64,000 bases of DNA from an uncultured bacterium (GTDB taxonomy: Bacteria; DUMJ01), in NCBI GenBank assembly GCA_937958695.1, contig CALGNK010000001.1:1-64000 (forward strand), in the 5' to 3' direction. The position numbers and the translations under genes were made by a program. Under the pieces are notes generated by a model. It was not told where the DNA came from. It saw nothing but the letters and a program-made list of their open reading frames with translations, and searched no databases. Shown here piece by piece: positions 63,242 through 64,000 of this stretch. Each line of letters begins with the position of its first letter. Position 1 is the stretch's first letter.

Positions 63242-64000
63242 TTTTCTCCTCTAAGTCTTTTCTGGGTTCTTTCCAAAAGTATAGATGCAATATAATTAAT
63301 AATAAAGGTAATAGAAAAAAGAAGGAGACCTAAGAAAAATAGAGTAGCGTAGTGAGCTCCACCAAAGGCTACTTCTCCCATTTCTGCAGCTATAGTAGCG
63401 GGGATGGTTCTTACAGAATCCAAAAAACTCCAGGTTATTTGGGCTGCATTTCCTGAAACCATTAAGACTATCATTGTCTCGCCCATTGCTCTAGCTAGAC
63501 CCAGCATAATCCCTGCAAAGATTCCGCCTGATGCGGAAGGTAAAACAACTCTAACAGTAGTTTGCCATCTAGTAGCTCCTAGCGCTATACTAGCCTCCTT
63601 CAGTTCTCTAGGTACAGTATTCAACGCATCTTCGCATATAGTATAGGTAATTGGTATAACCGCAAAGGCAAGGGCAAAGCCAGCAGTCACAGCATTTAAC
63701 CTTGAAGATGTATGGAATATATTTTGAACCCAAGAGGCTATAACCATAAGGGCAAAAAAACCTAAAACTACTGAGGGGATGGCAGAAAAGAGTTCTATTA
63801 TGGGCTTTATTACCTCTCTCAATCTTCTAGGAGCAAACTCTGCAGTAAAGATAGCTGATCCTAAAGAAAGAGGTAAAGCTACCATAATAGCAACTAATGT
63901 AACCTTTAATGTTCCTATAATAAGAGGAATAAAAGAATATTTAGGTTCTAGACCAACTGGCTGCCAATCCCTAGTTGAAAAGAAAATTCTGAGATTTGCT
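63238..64000 (-). CDS. pstC: Phosphate ABC transporter permease PstC, 5' end cut by window edge
   Basis: The reading frame stays open to the right edge, so only the C-terminal 254 or so residues are seen. Features are the segment WQPVGLEPKYSFIPLIIGTL, PLSLGSAIFTAEFAP, the SAIPSVVLGFFALMVIA helix and the coupling loop ELKEASIALGATRWQTTVRVVLP. The phosphate-binding protein gene pstS is expected upstream, beyond the window. Confidence 0.95.
   Translation of the reverse strand, partial: ANLRIFFSTRDWQPVGLEPKYSFIPLIIGTLKVTLVAIMVALPLSLGSAIFTAEFAPRRLREVIKPIIELFSAIPSVVLGFFALMVIASWVQNIFHTSSRLNAVTAGFALAFAVIPITYTICEDALNTVPRELKEASIALGATRWQTTVRVVLPSASGGIFAGIMLGLARAMGETMIVLMVSGNAAQITWSFLDSVRTIPATIAAEMGEVAFGGAHYATLFFLGLLLFSITFIINYIASILLERTQKRLRGEK

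Noticed and set aside
1-64000. CRISPR arrays, insertion sequences, prophage genes, tRNA or rRNA genes
   Set aside because: No short regularly spaced repeats, no transposase or integrase frames and no cloverleaf-like or rRNA-like segments were noticed; nearly all DNA is accounted for by metabolic and housekeeping genes. A tRNAscan or Rfam search would settle small RNAs.

Overview
The window is a gene-dense, AT-rich stretch of a bacterial chromosome. No interval longer than 300 bases lacks a gene; the largest gaps are about 280 bases (8377-8657) and 230 bases (15274-15505). Proteins are rich in Ile, Lys, Glu and AGA/AGG-encoded Arg, starts are often GTG or TTG, and genes commonly overlap by a few bases. 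This fits an anaerobic, probably thermophilic fermenter: anaerobic radical-SAM sulfatase maturase, acetate kinase plus phosphotransacetylase, and no respiratory genes. SpoVS, Asp23 and the rpsP-khpA-trmD order are shared by Firmicutes, Thermotogae and Dictyoglomi-like lineages; the export protein with many SLBB repeats hints at an outer membrane. I cannot name the phylum from this sequence alone.

Region 1 (1-17.6 kb) is an accessory carbohydrate-use region. On the minus strand, a DeoR-type regulator with a consensus promoter leads an operon of a glycoside hydrolase family 2 enzyme, a sugar ABC transporter (binding protein and two permeases), a broken secreted GH2 paralogue and a sulfatase cut by the window edge. 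Next come a radical SAM/SPASM protein, an LsrK-like sugar kinase, a GH42 beta-galactosidase, an AraD-type epimerase and a MATE transporter, again on the minus strand. Divergent from these are a CE7 acetyl esterase and the sulfatase-maturing enzyme. Together they suggest breakdown of sulfated and acetylated plant or algal glycans and channelling of a pentose through ribulose 5-phosphate.

Region 2 (17.6-28 kb) holds a translation and cofactor operon on the minus strand (rplU, rpmA, obg, nadD, yqeK, rsfS, a cobalamin-domain-less MetH) and, divergently, the t6A genes tsaE-tsaB-rimI-tsaD followed by a YaaC-like gene, a lipoprotein and a small DUF6504-like protein.

Region 3 (28-64 kb) is about 36 kb read entirely on the minus strand with almost no spacing. 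In transcription order it runs: Pst phosphate transport and phoU, tyrS, a TPR protein, an exopolysaccharide block (SLBB export protein, Wzz-type chain regulator, DegT aminotransferase, Gfo/Idh dehydrogenase, ROK kinase), cheW, DUF554, serS, guaA, a membrane M28 peptidase, argS, asp23, recG, rsmD, coaD, a nitrilase-like protein plus nadE, pta-ackA, DUF177-rpmF, fatty-acid synthesis (plsX, fabH, fabD, fabG, acpP, fabF), rnc, spoVS, ftsY, ffh, rpsP, khpA, trmD.

The most notable observations are: an Obg GTPase whose G3, G4 and G5 motifs are degenerate although the P-loop is intact; a nitrilase-like partner of NadE that has lost its catalytic cysteine; a GH2 remnant with a Trp-to-TAG change whose last codons serve as the ribosome binding site of the sulfatase; a near-identical 158-bp internal duplication in the seven-SLBB export gene; and a DUF554 gene that appears to start at ATT.
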